Notes: generated by a model not told the origin, from the sequence alone. Counted from the first letter of the stretch, positions 12,241 through 23,350 are shown. The stretch is 64,000 bases of DNA from Ligula intestinalis (GCA_036362985.1 JAYGXS010000001.1:15566305-15630304), one strand, 5' to 3'. A program made the numbers and translations.

Positions 12241-12849
12241 ACTGATTACGTCAAATAAGCCAGAAATGCCCAATCAACTCTTCCTTATCTTTCTTGGTAA
12301 TGTCCATCTACCGATAGCGTACTTTGCATTTATTTATTTGGGTACAAATTCAACTTGTTGTAGTCGCGTATCCTTTTGACGTTATGCAGAGACAGGTCGC
12401 AGCTGATGAGCAGTCGCACAATTTTTGGATGCAATCAATTCTGCAATATTTGCATGTCTTAAATTCGTACCAAGAAACATGGTCTGAAATATTATACGAT
12501 CGCTCCAGCCGGCAGACACTTTGTGTCCTCTAATTGGACAAGGAGTTTGAAGCCAAGAAAGGGCAAAAAATACAGAAAACGTGGAAAATCAAATCCACTG
12601 AAGAGAAAAATGTACCAATGAACTATTCCGAACAGTAGTGCTTCGTTATAATGATCAATGCTACACTAAGTTGCGATAAATAGGCCAGAAAGCAGCGGGA
12701 CTCATTTTCAGGAACTTACTTTGAACGACCATGTCATCCGACTCCGTGAATCTCTGACCTGATATTCTTGGTGGTTTCTGCCAAGAAAGTTGTTGTAAGA
12801 GGAATATAAGAATTAGAAAGTTAGGTCAACCCTCTTCGTTCTTGTATCG

Positions 12850-13235
12850 TAACAACATAATGGCTGCAGATAGAGGAATGTACCTAATCCTAACCATAAA
12901 CTAAAAAAGGGCATACTAAAACATTCAGTAGCATAGGCTACTAGGGTCACTACCTTAGCGTGAAAATGTTCTCATAAAATAAGAAAAATTACATCTTATG
13001 CATTAACTTGACAAACTACGTGAAACGAACTTTCCCTGTAGTGGTACCTAAGCCACCACTTAAAAACACGTTGTGGTAGACCAATTCTAGTCCAGCCTTA
13101 TCTACTTGACTTTTTACATTTGTAAAAGCCTCTTAAAAGAAGGAATTTCGAGACAAATCATCATAAAACATCCCCACCCCTCCTCCCCACGTTTAACTGA
13201 TTGTCTGTAACTAAATAACTGACGCTGACTGTGAT
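12850..13235 (+). repeat. Direct repeat, copy 2 (about 0.4 kb)
   Basis: This is the second copy of the unit at 11650-12040, with the same order of landmarks (GCATAGGCTACT, TTTCCCTGTAGTGG, ACACGTTGTGGTAG, CCTCTTAAAAG). Confidence 0.75.
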
Positions 13236-14628
13236 AGTGAGGAAGCGAGGCAACGTCTTCACCAGTAAGTTTTCACAACTAACGCCTTTCTTCTTCCTGG
13301 GAGTCGCAGTTACAAGAAGCCTTTTAAAGCTCATACGACACACTTCATTATTGCGAAGAGGACCATGTGAAGGGTAATTAGTGACTTTTCGTGCAATATA
13401 TTCTGCAATACCCCATAAGGACAGCGACAGCCCTCCTATTGATCGAGCTATGCTTCTATTGTTTTGCCACATGGCGAAATTCAGTTTGGACGTCATAGTT
13501 CAACTCGAAAAACCGTAACTCATGATCGGCAGGGGCCTAGCCCGGCAGCGGCAGCTAGAGGTCCTGCTTCGTCAACAACCCAGGGCCAACGGCGAGGCAC
13601 CTTCGACTCTCCACCGAATCCAAATACCGAACCAATTAAATCAGCTGCACACTTCCGGCAGCTTAAAAGTAAGCTATTGGAGATAAATTTCCGACTAGAG
13701 CCTGTTAACTGCACTTTCGGTGATGACTTTTATTAGAGCTCATACCTAAATTGCCTCGGAAGCAACACGTGTTGCGTCGAAGTCTTCGTTAAAATAAATT
13801 TCTCGGCGGTTTTACAGGATGAAATTAGCCTGCACATTAACCTTTAAGGCCGGGAATCGAAAATTGGCTACATAAATCGAAGTTCTATGATGTGATTACG
13901 GGCATGTCTCTATGACCTACTTAACTGTAGTTACTTAAATGTCTATTGTAGATGGAATGCCGACAGCAAGCGGACGCTGTTGGACCTCGAAAGCACCCTG
14001 GTCAGCTACTGAGTGTGCTCTTAGATACAAACAACCAGCGGAGGGTGAAGAAACTAAAAATAACAAACTCACTGGTAGACGTATGTCTACTAACTATGTT
14101 TTAAAGTACTGCTGGCTTGTATACGCGACTACTGGACTATATGCAGGTGCAGAACAGGACACACTACAATAACTGCTTAAAAGTGGCTTTGAAAAGTGCC
14201 TTTATATAAATACATACATTTTGCGTTCTTTTTTCGCATTTTGATAAAGTTTTATAATGATAAACGGCTTCTGACTTAACTTTGTTACAAATCTACAAGT
14301 GTTAACGTAGCAAATGGACCATTTTTTAAGAGAAGGGATCTTTTGCAAAGCGTTAGCCGCTAGTATCACCGATCGCTAAGTATCTCCGTAAATAGAGCTA
14401 GGGAAGACTGAAAACGTAAAAATCCTGCTAGCACAATCCCCGGACTGGACGGGGGCTGCCCACCGGTGGAATCCGAGGGGAGACGGGGGAATACGGTGGA
14501 ATACGGGTGAATGCGGGGATGAAGAATTTTTGATTAACAGATAACATTAACAGAGCCCATTGTTCAAGATCTACTTTTTATCAACAAATAATGAATGACA
14601 TTATCCACTAACAAAACAATCAATTTTA
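13236..14628. other. No gene recognised
   Basis: There is a plus-strand open frame at 13464-13736, rich in Pro, Ala and Arg, with no recognisable domain. Its GC-rich core could simply lack stops by composition. Around 14440-14520 short GGTGGAATACG/GGGTGAATGCGG units form a purine-rich, irregular tandem stretch. Confidence 0.4.
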
Positions 14629-14808
14629 TGTCTAAAAAGTGAGAAAAAGGGGGCGGCGGGGGGACGGGTTGAAATCCCCGCCCTGAGCCTCGCCCTGATT
14701 CCCTGTTCAGTCAGGTGATTTGCCCGTCCAGCCACGCCGGTTTGGACGGGGCTGAGGACGGGGATGTCAACCCGTCCCCCCGCCGCCCCCTTGTTCTCAG
14801 TTTTAGAC
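14629..14808. repeat. GC-rich inverted repeat (arms about 65 nt)
   Basis: The arm at about 14630-14695 reads GTCTAAAA, then GAGAAAAAGGGGGCGGCGGG and a GGACGGGTTGA block. The arm at about 14744-14808 is its near-perfect reverse complement, with a spacer of about 48 nt. The arms are strikingly G- or C-rich against AT-rich surroundings. It abuts the 3' tail of element E1. It could be a foldback element or structured filler left at an insertion edge. Confidence 0.8.
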
Positions 14809-14967
14809 GCCAAGTTCAATTTCAATTCAACTTCAATATATTGAAGACAAGAGGCCCAAGGCCCGGAGGAGTCTCTTCAAAGATAGTTCAAGACAGAAAA
14901 ATAAACTTAAACAGGACGGCGATTCTCGAAAGGAAGTGGGAACCGCTGACTGGTTGAGTAGATGTTG

Positions 14968-17784
14968 TCATCCATGGCCATAAAAAAGGGCATCAAGGCG
15001 TCTTTCGAAATTGGGCACCGACATTGCTTGGACAATATCCTCACTCAGCGAGTTCCAGTCTTTGATGAACCGGCGGGAAAACCGGTTATTTTGACGCAGA
15101 TGGTCTGAGCGTTGTTGGACTAGGCAAAAGGAGTGGCCCCGGGTGCGAGCGTCGTAGTTTTGAATGATGATCCAATCCAATTCTGGGTAGTTATTGAGCA
15201 TAACCAAGCGGAACGGAAAAATTATATCCCCTCGACGTCGAAGATACTCCAGAGAAAACAATTCTAAGCTGCGAAGACGTGCTTCATATGGAAGTCCACG
15301 GAGTTGTAGGACCATCCTAGAACCCAGTCGTGGCACCAATTTAAGTGCGAGCATTTCTCCTGCGTAGCAAGGAAAGTAAGCCGAACACAGATGGAAAACA
15401 ACTTTTTAAATATGGCGGGAGACCACAAAGAGAAGGTCCTTCCCAACATGCATAAACGCCGAAGCCCAGCCGCATGAATTTTGGCTGTGTGACAGTTTGC
15501 TTTCAAATTGTCTTGTATCATGACCCCGAGGTCGCGGAATTCCATGACTTGTCGGAGTGAGACACCATTGAGCGAGTATGGTGAGATGACCTCAGTATAT
15601 CCAATCGTCATGAACGCCCATTTCACAGCATTGACCGGCAATTGGTTACTTGCAGCCCAAGAGGCCAACTGGAAAAGGTCCTGTTGCAGGGCGATTAAGT
15701 CATTGGCACCTGCGACATCGCGCCAAATTTTCAGGTCATCGGCGTACAATACGAACAGAGAGGAAAGGCATTGTTTCAGATCCTGAACGTAGATGGAGAA
15801 CAAGGTGGGGCCAAGAATTGATCCTTGAGGAACCCCAGATGATGCGACCTCGGCAGGAGACAATACACCTCCGACACTGACACTCCAAGTCCAATCACTA
15901 AAATATGACCGGATCCAGTTCAGAAAGTTGCCACCAATACCAAGGGTTGCTAACTTGGTGACGATAAGTTGGTGAGAAACCCGGTCAAACGCCTTACTGA
16001 AGTCGATAAATACCACGTGCGTTGAGCAAACTCTATCTTTCGATTTGGCCCAAGACTCACAGGCAAAAAACAGGTTTGTTGCACAAGATTTACCGCGCGT
16101 AAAACCGTGTTGCTCTTGAATCCAACCGTTTGTTTCATCCAGAAAATTGTCAATCTCTTGTTTTATGAGGGTTTCGAGAACTTTCACTAAAACCGAGGTG
16201 AGGATTACTGGCCTATAATTGGAGGAAAGTGATTTATCGCCAGATTTATAAAACGGCTTCACAACACCAAACTTCTAATCTTGAGGAAGAGTGCTCGTAC
16301 TGATGGACATTTGAAATATATCCATAAAAAGTGGAGCAATGATATCTGCCAGATGCTTCAGTATAAGTGGGTGCAAATTGTCAGGTCCAAATGAGGTCGA
16401 GGATTTAAGTGCAGTCAAATACGGATAACCTTTTCCACCGAGAACTCGATGGTTGTTAAAATCGCCGGGCTCCGAGATAGGAGGAACACTGGTGTTATTT
16501 TTTGCTTCTGGTTAGCATATACACCCCGGTATTGTGAGGCCAAGGCCTGCGCTTTCGCCCCGTCCGATAGCATGCGCTGACCATCCGCTGCAATTAGCTC
16601 TGGGATTTCAGGTTGAGCTCTGCGACGACGGTTGATATAGGCGTGGAACCGCTTTGGCTGTGAGTCGGAGACTTCCAATATGGTATCTTCGTAATCCCTT
16701 TTACATTGCGTTATAACGGCATGGCATTCATAACGCACTTGTTTATAGCGATCAAATGCATATTGCGTTCCGAGTAAACGAAACGCTTCCCACGCTCGGT
16801 CGCGCCTTCGCAATAAGGCTTGAGCTGTTCGGCCGATCCAGGGTGGAAATAGCCGGGACAAGCCAGGGACAGACATTGGAGTAAACTCCGCCACAAGTGC
16901 AGTAACGTTAGATTTCAACAGTGCCTATTTTCAATCTACAGAGGCATCGGTAGGCAACTCCCATAGTAAAAGCGGAGCAGCCTGACGCATGCCGTCAAAG
17001 CCCGTACGCCAAAAATTTGGCCATGGTGGTCTCCAGCGTCTAACTATGGGTCATGAAAGCAGATAGTACGCGGAAACGATGCAGTGATCACCAGCGGCCA
17101 ATGGATTCGAGATAATGACATTCGATATTTCATCATGCTGGTTAGTCAAGATTAAATCCAAACACGACGACGTAGAAGCTGATATCTGCGTAGGCGACAG
17201 TACATGTTGCGCAAGACCATTGACCGAAACAACATCAAGAAAAGCGTTGTTTAGACAGTTTGGAGATGTGGATACTGGGGTGCCATAGACCAATCAACTG
17301 AGGGAAGGTTAAAGTCGCCCAAAATACAAACATGAGAAGATAATGCATATTCAGCTAATGTGTCGAGCCAGGCCAGAGACGTAGTGCTAGGACTCCTGTA
17401 CACAACACCCACCATTACAAGTGATTCGCGGAAGCTAGAGACTGACACCCAGAGTTTTTCAACGAGGCCTTCATCTCCAAGGCTTCGAATAACCTTGCTT
17501 TGGAGATCTTGTCTCACGTACAAGGCGACCCCGCCATAAGCAGATCCGGCTCCATCAGTTCGGTGAACGATGTAGCCAGGAATGTGGACTTCAGCGTCAC
17601 AAATATCAGGATGGAGCCAAGTTTCCATAATTTTAAAGAAGAACGGCCTCTGGTTGTTCACCCAATGTGAGAGCTCGGCGAGCTTGGGAAGCAAGCTTCT
17701 GGCATTGATTGGACCGATTGGGGAGGCTATTCGACTGAGTTGTCGAACAACCTCACGATCAATGGTGCAGTGAAGAGACGGCAT
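14968..17784 (-). pseudogene. ORF2 of element E1: endonuclease and reverse transcriptase, broken
   Basis: The N-terminal part (17784-17251) shows INARSLLPK, METWLHPD, AYGGVALYVRQDL, GVVYRSPS and LGDFNLPSVDWS. A frame change near 17290 leads to the second half of the endonuclease with DLILTN and GDHCIVSAYY. The segment around 16918-16415 (RRRDRAWEAFRL, a YINRRRRAQPE stretch) is the linker before the RT. The RT itself (16262-15264) has FYKSGDKSLSSNYRPVILTS, EQHGFTRGKSC, FIDFSKAFDRVSH, VPQGSILGPTLF and the intact catalytic YADDLK. The C-terminal domain continues at 15354-14968 after another frame change. At least four frame breaks make it non-functional. Confidence 0.85.
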
Positions 17785-17804
17785 CTCTTCATAACCCGAA
17801 AATT

Positions 17805-18751
17805 TCAGATTATCTGGTCCGTTTCGCCTGTAAGTGTCTGACGCTTTAGCTCTTGGACGGCCATGCGGCGTTTTTCCCGTTCTTCGGGTGAGAGATCGGG
17901 TTTTACTGATACTGGTAGGCCCTCGAGCTTATAGCATCTTGACAGCCATTTTTTAGCAAGCACAGATGACTTGAATATGAGCTTTAGCGGACGTGGGCGG
18001 CTTTCTGATTTGGCACCAAGCCGAATCATTTGGTCAACCGAGATTTCTTCACCAGCATTCTCCAACAGCCGTTGCAAAATGGGATCGATCTAAGCTTTGT
18101 CACAGTTTAATCGAGAGGTGGCATCGCCTTCTGTCGCTTCAGGAACGTTGAACATGATCAGACACCTTTCACGTTGCCTCACTTCAGCAGCTGGTCGTTT
18201 CATTGACATAGATGTGGGCGCTGCAGCAACAACCGGGGGGGGGGGGGGGGGGTAGTGCGTTTCGACACACTAGTTGATGGGGTCTGCTACGGAATCGAGT
18301 CGGGGTCGGGAACAGGCACGGGCGGGTTGGTTGGTCTCTGTCGTCTAGACCTCGTGGGCTTCGTGGTTACAGGAGCAAAAGGCGGAGAGGAATATGTCGT
18401 GTCCACCTGGCCAACAGATTCTGGAGGTACAGAATCTGCAGCTGAAGGGGCTATAATAGGTAGAACTGTCGCCTCGTCCACAACTGCTTGAACTGTGCCG
18501 GCGTGGATAGTGGAAAGATGGAGTGCAGATTGGGTTCTACATGGCTCACAATAGATGACGCAGCAAGGAACATCGAATTCTTTGAGAACTTCGTACTGTG
18601 CGGTGGTCACAGCTAAACAAGCAATGCGGAACCACATGGAACAGCCTTGGCATCGGATGGCTTTCGTCCGACGTGTGACATTGCATTGGGGACATTTAGT
18701 AGAATTCTTCATTTTGAGAAATAAGCGGATTACAAATAAAAAAGATCTCAT
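17805..18751 (-). pseudogene. ORF1 of element E1 with PHD-like zinc finger
   Basis: The N-terminal piece (18751-18287) begins, probably at an internal Met, with KCPQCNVTRRTKAIRCQGCS, then MWFRIACL and later YCEPCR. The Cys pairs and the aromatic-rich centre are the spacing of a PHD-like finger, known from ORF1 proteins of CR1/L2-like elements. A Pro/Ser-rich linker follows. The frame is lost around the 18-G homopolymer at 18235-18252. The C-terminal part (18077-17805) has PRPLKLIFKSSVLAKKWL, PEEREKRRMAVQELKRQ and TGETDQII, related to the ORF1 C-terminus of family A. It ends 21 nt before the first codon of ORF2. Confidence 0.75.
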
Positions 18752-19389
18752 TTGATTTTTTATTAGGGGAGAATGCGATTAATAATTCATGGATAAACAG
18801 TGATATTAAAAAATAGGCTCTGTAGATATTACTTATTTATCAACATTTTTCATCCCCAGATTCTACCGTAATCCGCCGAATTAACCCGTCAAGAGCACGG
18901 GGGAATCTGCGGATTTTGCTAGTAGGGTATAAAGTTTTCCGAATATTAATGCTTCGTTATAATTATATATGCTATCCTGTAATTGCGATGAATAAATCAG
19001 ATAGTAGTGTGACTGAGCTACAGGATCATACTTTGAAAGGCTCTTTTTACTGCCTTTGCCCATCGGGCGCTCAATTGGGACGATCAACAAACGCGAAGTA
19101 CTATATGGAAAACCTGCTGCCTTTGCGAAGAAAAAATGCTTGAGATACAACCAGAAAACCAAAATCACAAACTTAAGGTTACTAGACTGTATTAATTAAA
19201 AGAAATTATAAGAATACTGATGGATATAAATAAAGTGAAAGAAAGTGCTCATTAGATGGCAAAAAAGTCAAAATGGAGTAATTTTAGGAGGAAATTTATA
19301 TAACTGACCCTCTGTGCACGTTTATGAGTTGAATCTGGACTGGGTATTCACCGAAATTGACAACACCTATACCGAAACTGACTTTCAAG
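18752..19389. other. No gene recognised
   Basis: This is AT-rich sequence upstream (in element sense) of E1. Some stretches may be E1 5' UTR. No domain-bearing frame is visible. Confidence 0.4.
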
Positions 19390-19790
19390 AAATCATAGTC
19401 AGCAAATTAGGCCTTCTGCTGGGGTTTGAGAGTTAAACCTACTGAATGACACAACCAATGCCAGACGTAACTTCTATGAGCACGTATTAAACATAATAGG
19501 CCTTCTGGTCCTGTGTTAGAAGTGAACATGCTCAATGACCCCACCAATACTACTACTTACTTCTATGTGGAAGAAGTAACCATAATAGGCCTTTTGGTCC
19601 TGTTTAAGAGGTTAACATGCTCAATGAAACCACCAATACTACAACTTACTTCTATGTGGACTAAGTAAGCAAAGCAGGCATTCTGGTCGTGTTTGAGGGG
19701 GGAACCTGCTCAACGACACCACCGATTACACAAGTCACGTATTTGAGCACGTATTGAGCAAAGTAGGCCATCAGGTTGGAGTGAACTGCG
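19390..19790 (+). repeat. 89-bp tandem repeat, about 4.4 copies
   Basis: The motif (T)AGGCC(T/A)TC.GG recurs with GG at 19410, 19499, 19588, 19677 and 19766, which is exactly 89 bp each time. Each unit also carries GAACATGCTCAATGACACCACCAAT-like and ACTTCTATG(T/A)G blocks at the same phase. The units differ by substitutions, but the strict period shows that few indels have occurred. As 89 is not a multiple of three, it is not a coding repeat. Confidence 0.88.
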
Positions 19791-20139
19791 AACTTAACCT
19801 TGTCTACTCACGGACATATGATATGAGACCCGTAAGTAACCTAGTAGGATCAATAGTTAGAGCTATCGGTGCCAAGCTCACTTCACCATGTGCACTCCCG
19901 GACGCATGCCAGGACAGCCGTATGAACCTTACTACGGCCAGTATGGACTCTTAGCGGTGGCGTGCTTACTTCAAATAATTTTAAAGTGCTTAATAAATTA
20001 AAAGCTACAGTATTGGTTAAGTTAACTCTGATTATTTGTCATAAGTCATAACCTGAAAATCATATCAACTGGTTTTTTTCTGAACGTAATAACTAGTGCA
20101 GTTTGTTAAACAATTTTAAGATATTTTAACAACCAGCTG
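19791..20139. other. No gene recognised
   Basis: The plus strand at about 19880-19950 can be read as GRMPGQPYEPYYGQYGL, a Pro/Gly/Tyr-rich stretch that I cannot assign. The rest is AT-rich with no visible structure. Confidence 0.35.
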
Positions 20140-20472
20140 CGGTAAAATCATATAGGCTGAATTTTTCTAAATCATCTCACATTTAAAGCAGATTTCCATC
20201 AAAATTATGAGAACGAAAATTATAGCTCATCGTAAGATATCTGCTCCCGGACCCAAGCGGTGCCTGACCACGCCTACTAGTCAATGCCTTGATATCAACA
20301 TGCAGCCCAGTGTCAAGGCTAAGCAAATTGATTTATCTGCATTACAGAACTGTAATGACTTCATGATGAATTTTGGTTCTGTTTTATCAATATAAGGCAA
20401 TCTGTTTGATGGTAAGTTATCAGATGTGACAAACAAATTCCCGCTCTCCTGCATCTACTTCTTTTTCCTGTC
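20140..20472 (+). mobile_element. Family-F retrotransposon fragment F0, 5' end of ORF1
   Basis: The plus strand reads MRTKIIAHRKISAPGPKRCL, then KAKQIDLSALQNCNDFMMNF and GSVLSI, a stop, then GNLFDGKLSD. The same 5' UTR and ORF1 start occur at 34845-35170 (F2). The related B ORF1 has IDLSAMKNC.EFMLKFGSV.SILGTLFDG. The fragment is cut by the assembly gap. Confidence 0.75.
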
Positions 20473-20872
20473 NNNNNNNNNNNNNNNNNNNNNNNNNNNN
20501 NNNNNNNNNNNNNNNNNNNNNNNNNNNNNNNNNNNNNNNNNNNNNNNNNNNNNNNNNNNNNNNNNNNNNNNNNNNNNNNNNNNNNNNNNNNNNNNNNNNN
20601 NNNNNNNNNNNNNNNNNNNNNNNNNNNNNNNNNNNNNNNNNNNNNNNNNNNNNNNNNNNNNNNNNNNNNNNNNNNNNNNNNNNNNNNNNNNNNNNNNNNN
20701 NNNNNNNNNNNNNNNNNNNNNNNNNNNNNNNNNNNNNNNNNNNNNNNNNNNNNNNNNNNNNNNNNNNNNNNNNNNNNNNNNNNNNNNNNNNNNNNNNNNN
20801 NNNNNNNNNNNNNNNNNNNNNNNNNNNNNNNNNNNNNNNNNNNNNNNNNNNNNNNNNNNNNNNNNNNNNNNN
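20473..20872. other. Assembly gap, 400 N
   Basis: A run of exactly 400 N is probably a scaffold gap of nominal or estimated size. Order and orientation of the sequence on the two sides rest on scaffolding, not on these bases. Confidence 0.97.
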
Positions 20873-21092
20873 ATTACAACAACCCTACGACGGACCATAT
20901 AAGGTACTATCTCGCGCGGACAAGCATTTTACGATTGCTCGGGACAGCCGCACCGACGTGGTTTCAGTCGATCGTCTGAAGGTGGCTTATACCCATCCTC
21001 CTTCGACAGCCTCAACTGAACAACCACCACCCGGCATATTGCCAATGCATTTATCCACGACTCCACATACACGTGCCAATCCAGCACTTTCC
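20873..21092 (+). mobile_element. Ty3/gypsy polyprotein fragment G0 (integrase C-terminus)
   Basis: The plus strand encodes LQQPYDGPYKVLSRADKHFT, then RTDVVSVDRLKVAYTHPP, nearly identical to the integrase C-terminal region of G1 (32853-33434, minus). The PYDGPYKVL and VSVDRLK motifs are typical of the chromodomain-like tail of gypsy integrases. The match to G1 stops at 21092, where family-B-type 3' UTR begins. Confidence 0.85.
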
Positions 21093-21415
21093 AGCCTTCC
21101 GGATGACCCCTTCTTAACTCAACGAAATATTATTTTTTCCCATGACCATAAACGTCCCGAACCCTCAACATCAGGTCCCAAACTAACCACATCAAACCCT
21201 TTTACCTATTAAGGCAGTTTTTTCTCCTAAAGTTTTTTTGAACACCGTGGCCCGCTGAACTCATCCACTGATCTAGGAGTTTTTTTACTGCCGATGACAA
21301 TTATTTTATAAGAGTTCACTGCTTATCATCATTATTTTTATTTTCACGATAGCACTAAGTTTGTAACGACAGGGCCCCTTCGGCCTTAAATATACAAATT
21401 ATTCTTATTATTAAA
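21093..21415 (+). mobile_element. Family-B non-LTR 3' UTR joined to gypsy fragment
   Basis: From GCCTTCCGGATGACCCC onward this is the B 3' UTR: a stem-loop whose outer pairs are weakened by point changes (21245-21270), the AGGAGTTTTTTTACTGCCG block, the terminal GGGCCCC hairpin and an (ATT)n tail at about 21400-21415. No B coding sequence precedes it; gypsy integrase sequence does. Confidence 0.85.
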
Positions 21416-21850
21416 AGAACTCAGCAAAATGCTCTATTGTGTTTTTACAGTCTAAAATTTCAAAACCGTCATCATTTTGCGCAACAGGAATTGGGGTCCT
21501 GTTTCCTGTGCTCTCCCTTAAGAAGATGTGTAGCAACTTTGGATTTCTGACAACTGGATGAATTAAATCATTCTGAAAGTCCCGTCGTCCTTTACATTCA
21601 ACTTTCTACCTCGTTGCGCTGGATTTTTTATTCTTCAAAATCTTCGTTATGGCTTGTTCTGTAAGACTTTGTGGGATACGATATAGTCTTTCTAAGAACG
21701 TGAGATAGGACTATCCCAACGGTTAAGAACTAGCAAATAAGAACAAAGTCGCCTGTGGATAAAAGCATTTGCTTGTTCAAAGTTATTTAAAAGTTGCGTC
21801 ATTCTATGCAAGGCATATTTAACTGAGTAAAACAAAAGGGTTAATCAGTT
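21416..21850 (-). mobile_element. Non-LTR retrotransposon fragment D1 (linker before the RT)
   Basis: On the minus strand frames read ALHRMTQLLNNFEQANAFIH, then KNPAQRGRKLNVKDDGTFRM and NRTPIPVAQNDDGFEILDCK, ending IEHFAEFF. This is the type of linker that precedes the RT palm in many LINEs. The first part recurs at 33904-34050 (D2). It is bounded by the B tail on the left and by the 3' end of C0 on the right. Confidence 0.65.
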
Positions 21851-22925
21851 TAAATAAATAAATTTTATATATAAGGTGCGAAGGGCTTCATCATTGCAAA
21901 CTTAGTACTGTGGAAAAATTAATACAAAGTTGATCAGTGCTGCCCTTCGTGAACAACCACATAGGCAGCGGGAGCCTTTTGTACTGTTGGCAGATAAAAT
22001 TAATACCCACCAAAATATCGTCATTGTAAAATAGTAGTCAACACTCCCTGAAAACGCATGGTGAACTAAGGAGGAAGCCGCGAATAAAAACTCCTACCAT
22101 TAAAACGAGGGCAGAGTTCAGCGCACCCCCTCTTAAAAAAAAAACAAAACGTAGGACAAAAAAACTGCTTCTACAGAATAAAGGACGTTTTTTGATAGGA
22201 TTGATTGTAGTGCAATGAGACAGGACTGTTGATGAGAACGTATGAGGGTTGAAAATGCTTCTTGTCAATTGGAGAAATCATATAGCAGCAGAAGCTATCG
22301 TTCACCACTGTAACGCCACCCGACTGGCTTCATGATCAACCATCAGGGAGGTGAGACCGGAAAAGGCCATCGCGGACACCAGGGTCGAAACATGTGGGAA
22401 CGGCAGAGGTCATGTGATCATCACCGAAACGCTGGATATGCGACCTTGTAGACTGCGGAGTCCAGCGACGAGCTTGCGAAAATAGCAGAACCACCGTGAG
22501 CACGATTAAAGACCATAAAGCCCATCGTCAGGGTAAGAAAACGGAAAATGGAGAAACGGCAATGATGACTCGACAGAGAAGTGGACGAAACATCGTTGCA
22601 AATATCACTCAATAGAGGAAGAAATATACATATATGGAAAACAATCTTTCATACACATAACCACCTCAGATACCAGGGGCACCCTTTTCAAAGTCCAAAA
22701 GCTGTGTGTTTGGGAAGGAGATGGACAACAAGGACTTTATATCTTCCGAAGTTAAGTGTTTACGTAATTTGCCTTTAAAAACTGCTAAGTTAGACGACAG
22801 CCTAATTTCAAGGGGAATATTATTCCAGAGAAAGGCATTTTTGGAGGCAAAGAAGTGAGAATGGTTAGAAGTGGAGCTAAATGGGGGTGCAATTATTCGG
22901 AATTTATATTTTTCAGCGCCAGTAC
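21851..22925 (-). mobile_element. Family-C non-LTR element C0, 3' end
   Basis: The minus strand encodes the last RT-ORF residues (FLWNNIPLEIRLSS, then SISFPNTQLLDFEKGAPGI and a stop at about 22655), followed by a 3' UTR of about 800 nt. The UTR includes the C-type stem-loop (22106-22132) and ends near 21855 in AAATTTATTTATTT. The same UTR is found on the plus strand at 61600-62835 (C2). The stretch near 21870-21910 is uninterrupted, whereas C2 carries a 508-bp insertion at the matching place. C0 is 5'-truncated against the 3' end of H1. Confidence 0.8.
22106..22132 (-). promoter_or_regulatory. Conserved 3' UTR stem-loop of C0
   Basis: In element sense this reads GAGGG, a loop containing GCGCUGAACUCUG, then CCCUC, followed by the AGGAGTTTTT block. 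It is the C-family version of a hairpin also found in B and H elements, where the stem bases differ but remain paired. Confidence 0.7.
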
Positions 22926-22931
22926 GGCACT
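22915..22931 (-). promoter_or_regulatory. Terminal hairpin of element H1
   Basis: In element sense AGUGCC GUACU GGCGCU forms a 6-bp stem with a 5-nt loop just before the AAATATAAATT 3' end. It occupies the same place as AGGGCCC/GGGCCUU in B. Confidence 0.6.
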
Positions 22932-23110
22932 ATCTATACAAAGTTAATTTCGAAAAAAATAAAAATAAAAAACTAATTTGACAATATGTGCAAGTAGACG
23001 TAGAAAGTCGTAATAATGTCAGCAGAAATTGTCCTTTTGGGGCAACATTAAGCAATGTTTTGCAGGTAACGAAAAATTATGGCAGTTAAAAAAACTCTTA
23101 CAGTGAAAAT

Positions 23111-23134
23111 GGAGACAGTGTTCAACGGGCCTCC
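23111..23134 (-). promoter_or_regulatory. Conserved 3' UTR stem-loop of H1
   Basis: In element sense GGAG(G) pairs with (U)CUCC around a loop reading CCCGUUGAACACUG. A downstream AGAGTTTTTTTTAACTGCC block follows, as in B. Confidence 0.65.
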
Positions 23135-23350
23135 ATGTTCAAAAAGTGTGCAAGAGAAAAAAACTGCTAAGGAAGATAGTAGTAGAGCAGAAATAGGTGT
23201 ATGTGCTCTGATGAAGGCGAGTATTCAACGAAACTGCCGCATTTTAGACTGAGTACTTCTGCGTGGCTTCGTGTGATTCAGCGGTGGTTAATGGAAACAT
23301 CTAGGTTCTCGGGGGACACGAGGCAGAGAGAATAGTTTCAAGCGGATCTC

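Larger units (their letters stand above)
14811..18751 (-). mobile_element. Family-E non-LTR retrotransposon E1 (minus strand)
   Basis: This 3.9-kb minus-strand LINE has ORF1 (about 18751-17805), ORF2 (17784-14968, several breaks) and a short 3' UTR ending at 14811-14840 in tandem TTGAA/ATTGAA units. A PHD-like finger in ORF1, endonuclease plus RT in ORF2 and a short-repeat tail are all seen in CR1/L2-type elements. It is a different family from A: the residues around the catalytic boxes differ and ORF1 has a zinc finger instead of a coiled-coil start. Confidence 0.85.

Noticed and set aside
13464..13736. Pro/Ala/Arg-rich 90-codon frame as a gene
   Set aside because: There is no domain, no second copy and no splice context; GC-rich composition explains the openness.
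19390..19790. CRISPR array
   Set aside because: The 89-bp units are repeated along their whole length with no unique spacers, and the genome is eukaryotic.
20426..20902. Long open frames spanning the N run on both strands
   Set aside because: They exist only because N cannot show stops.
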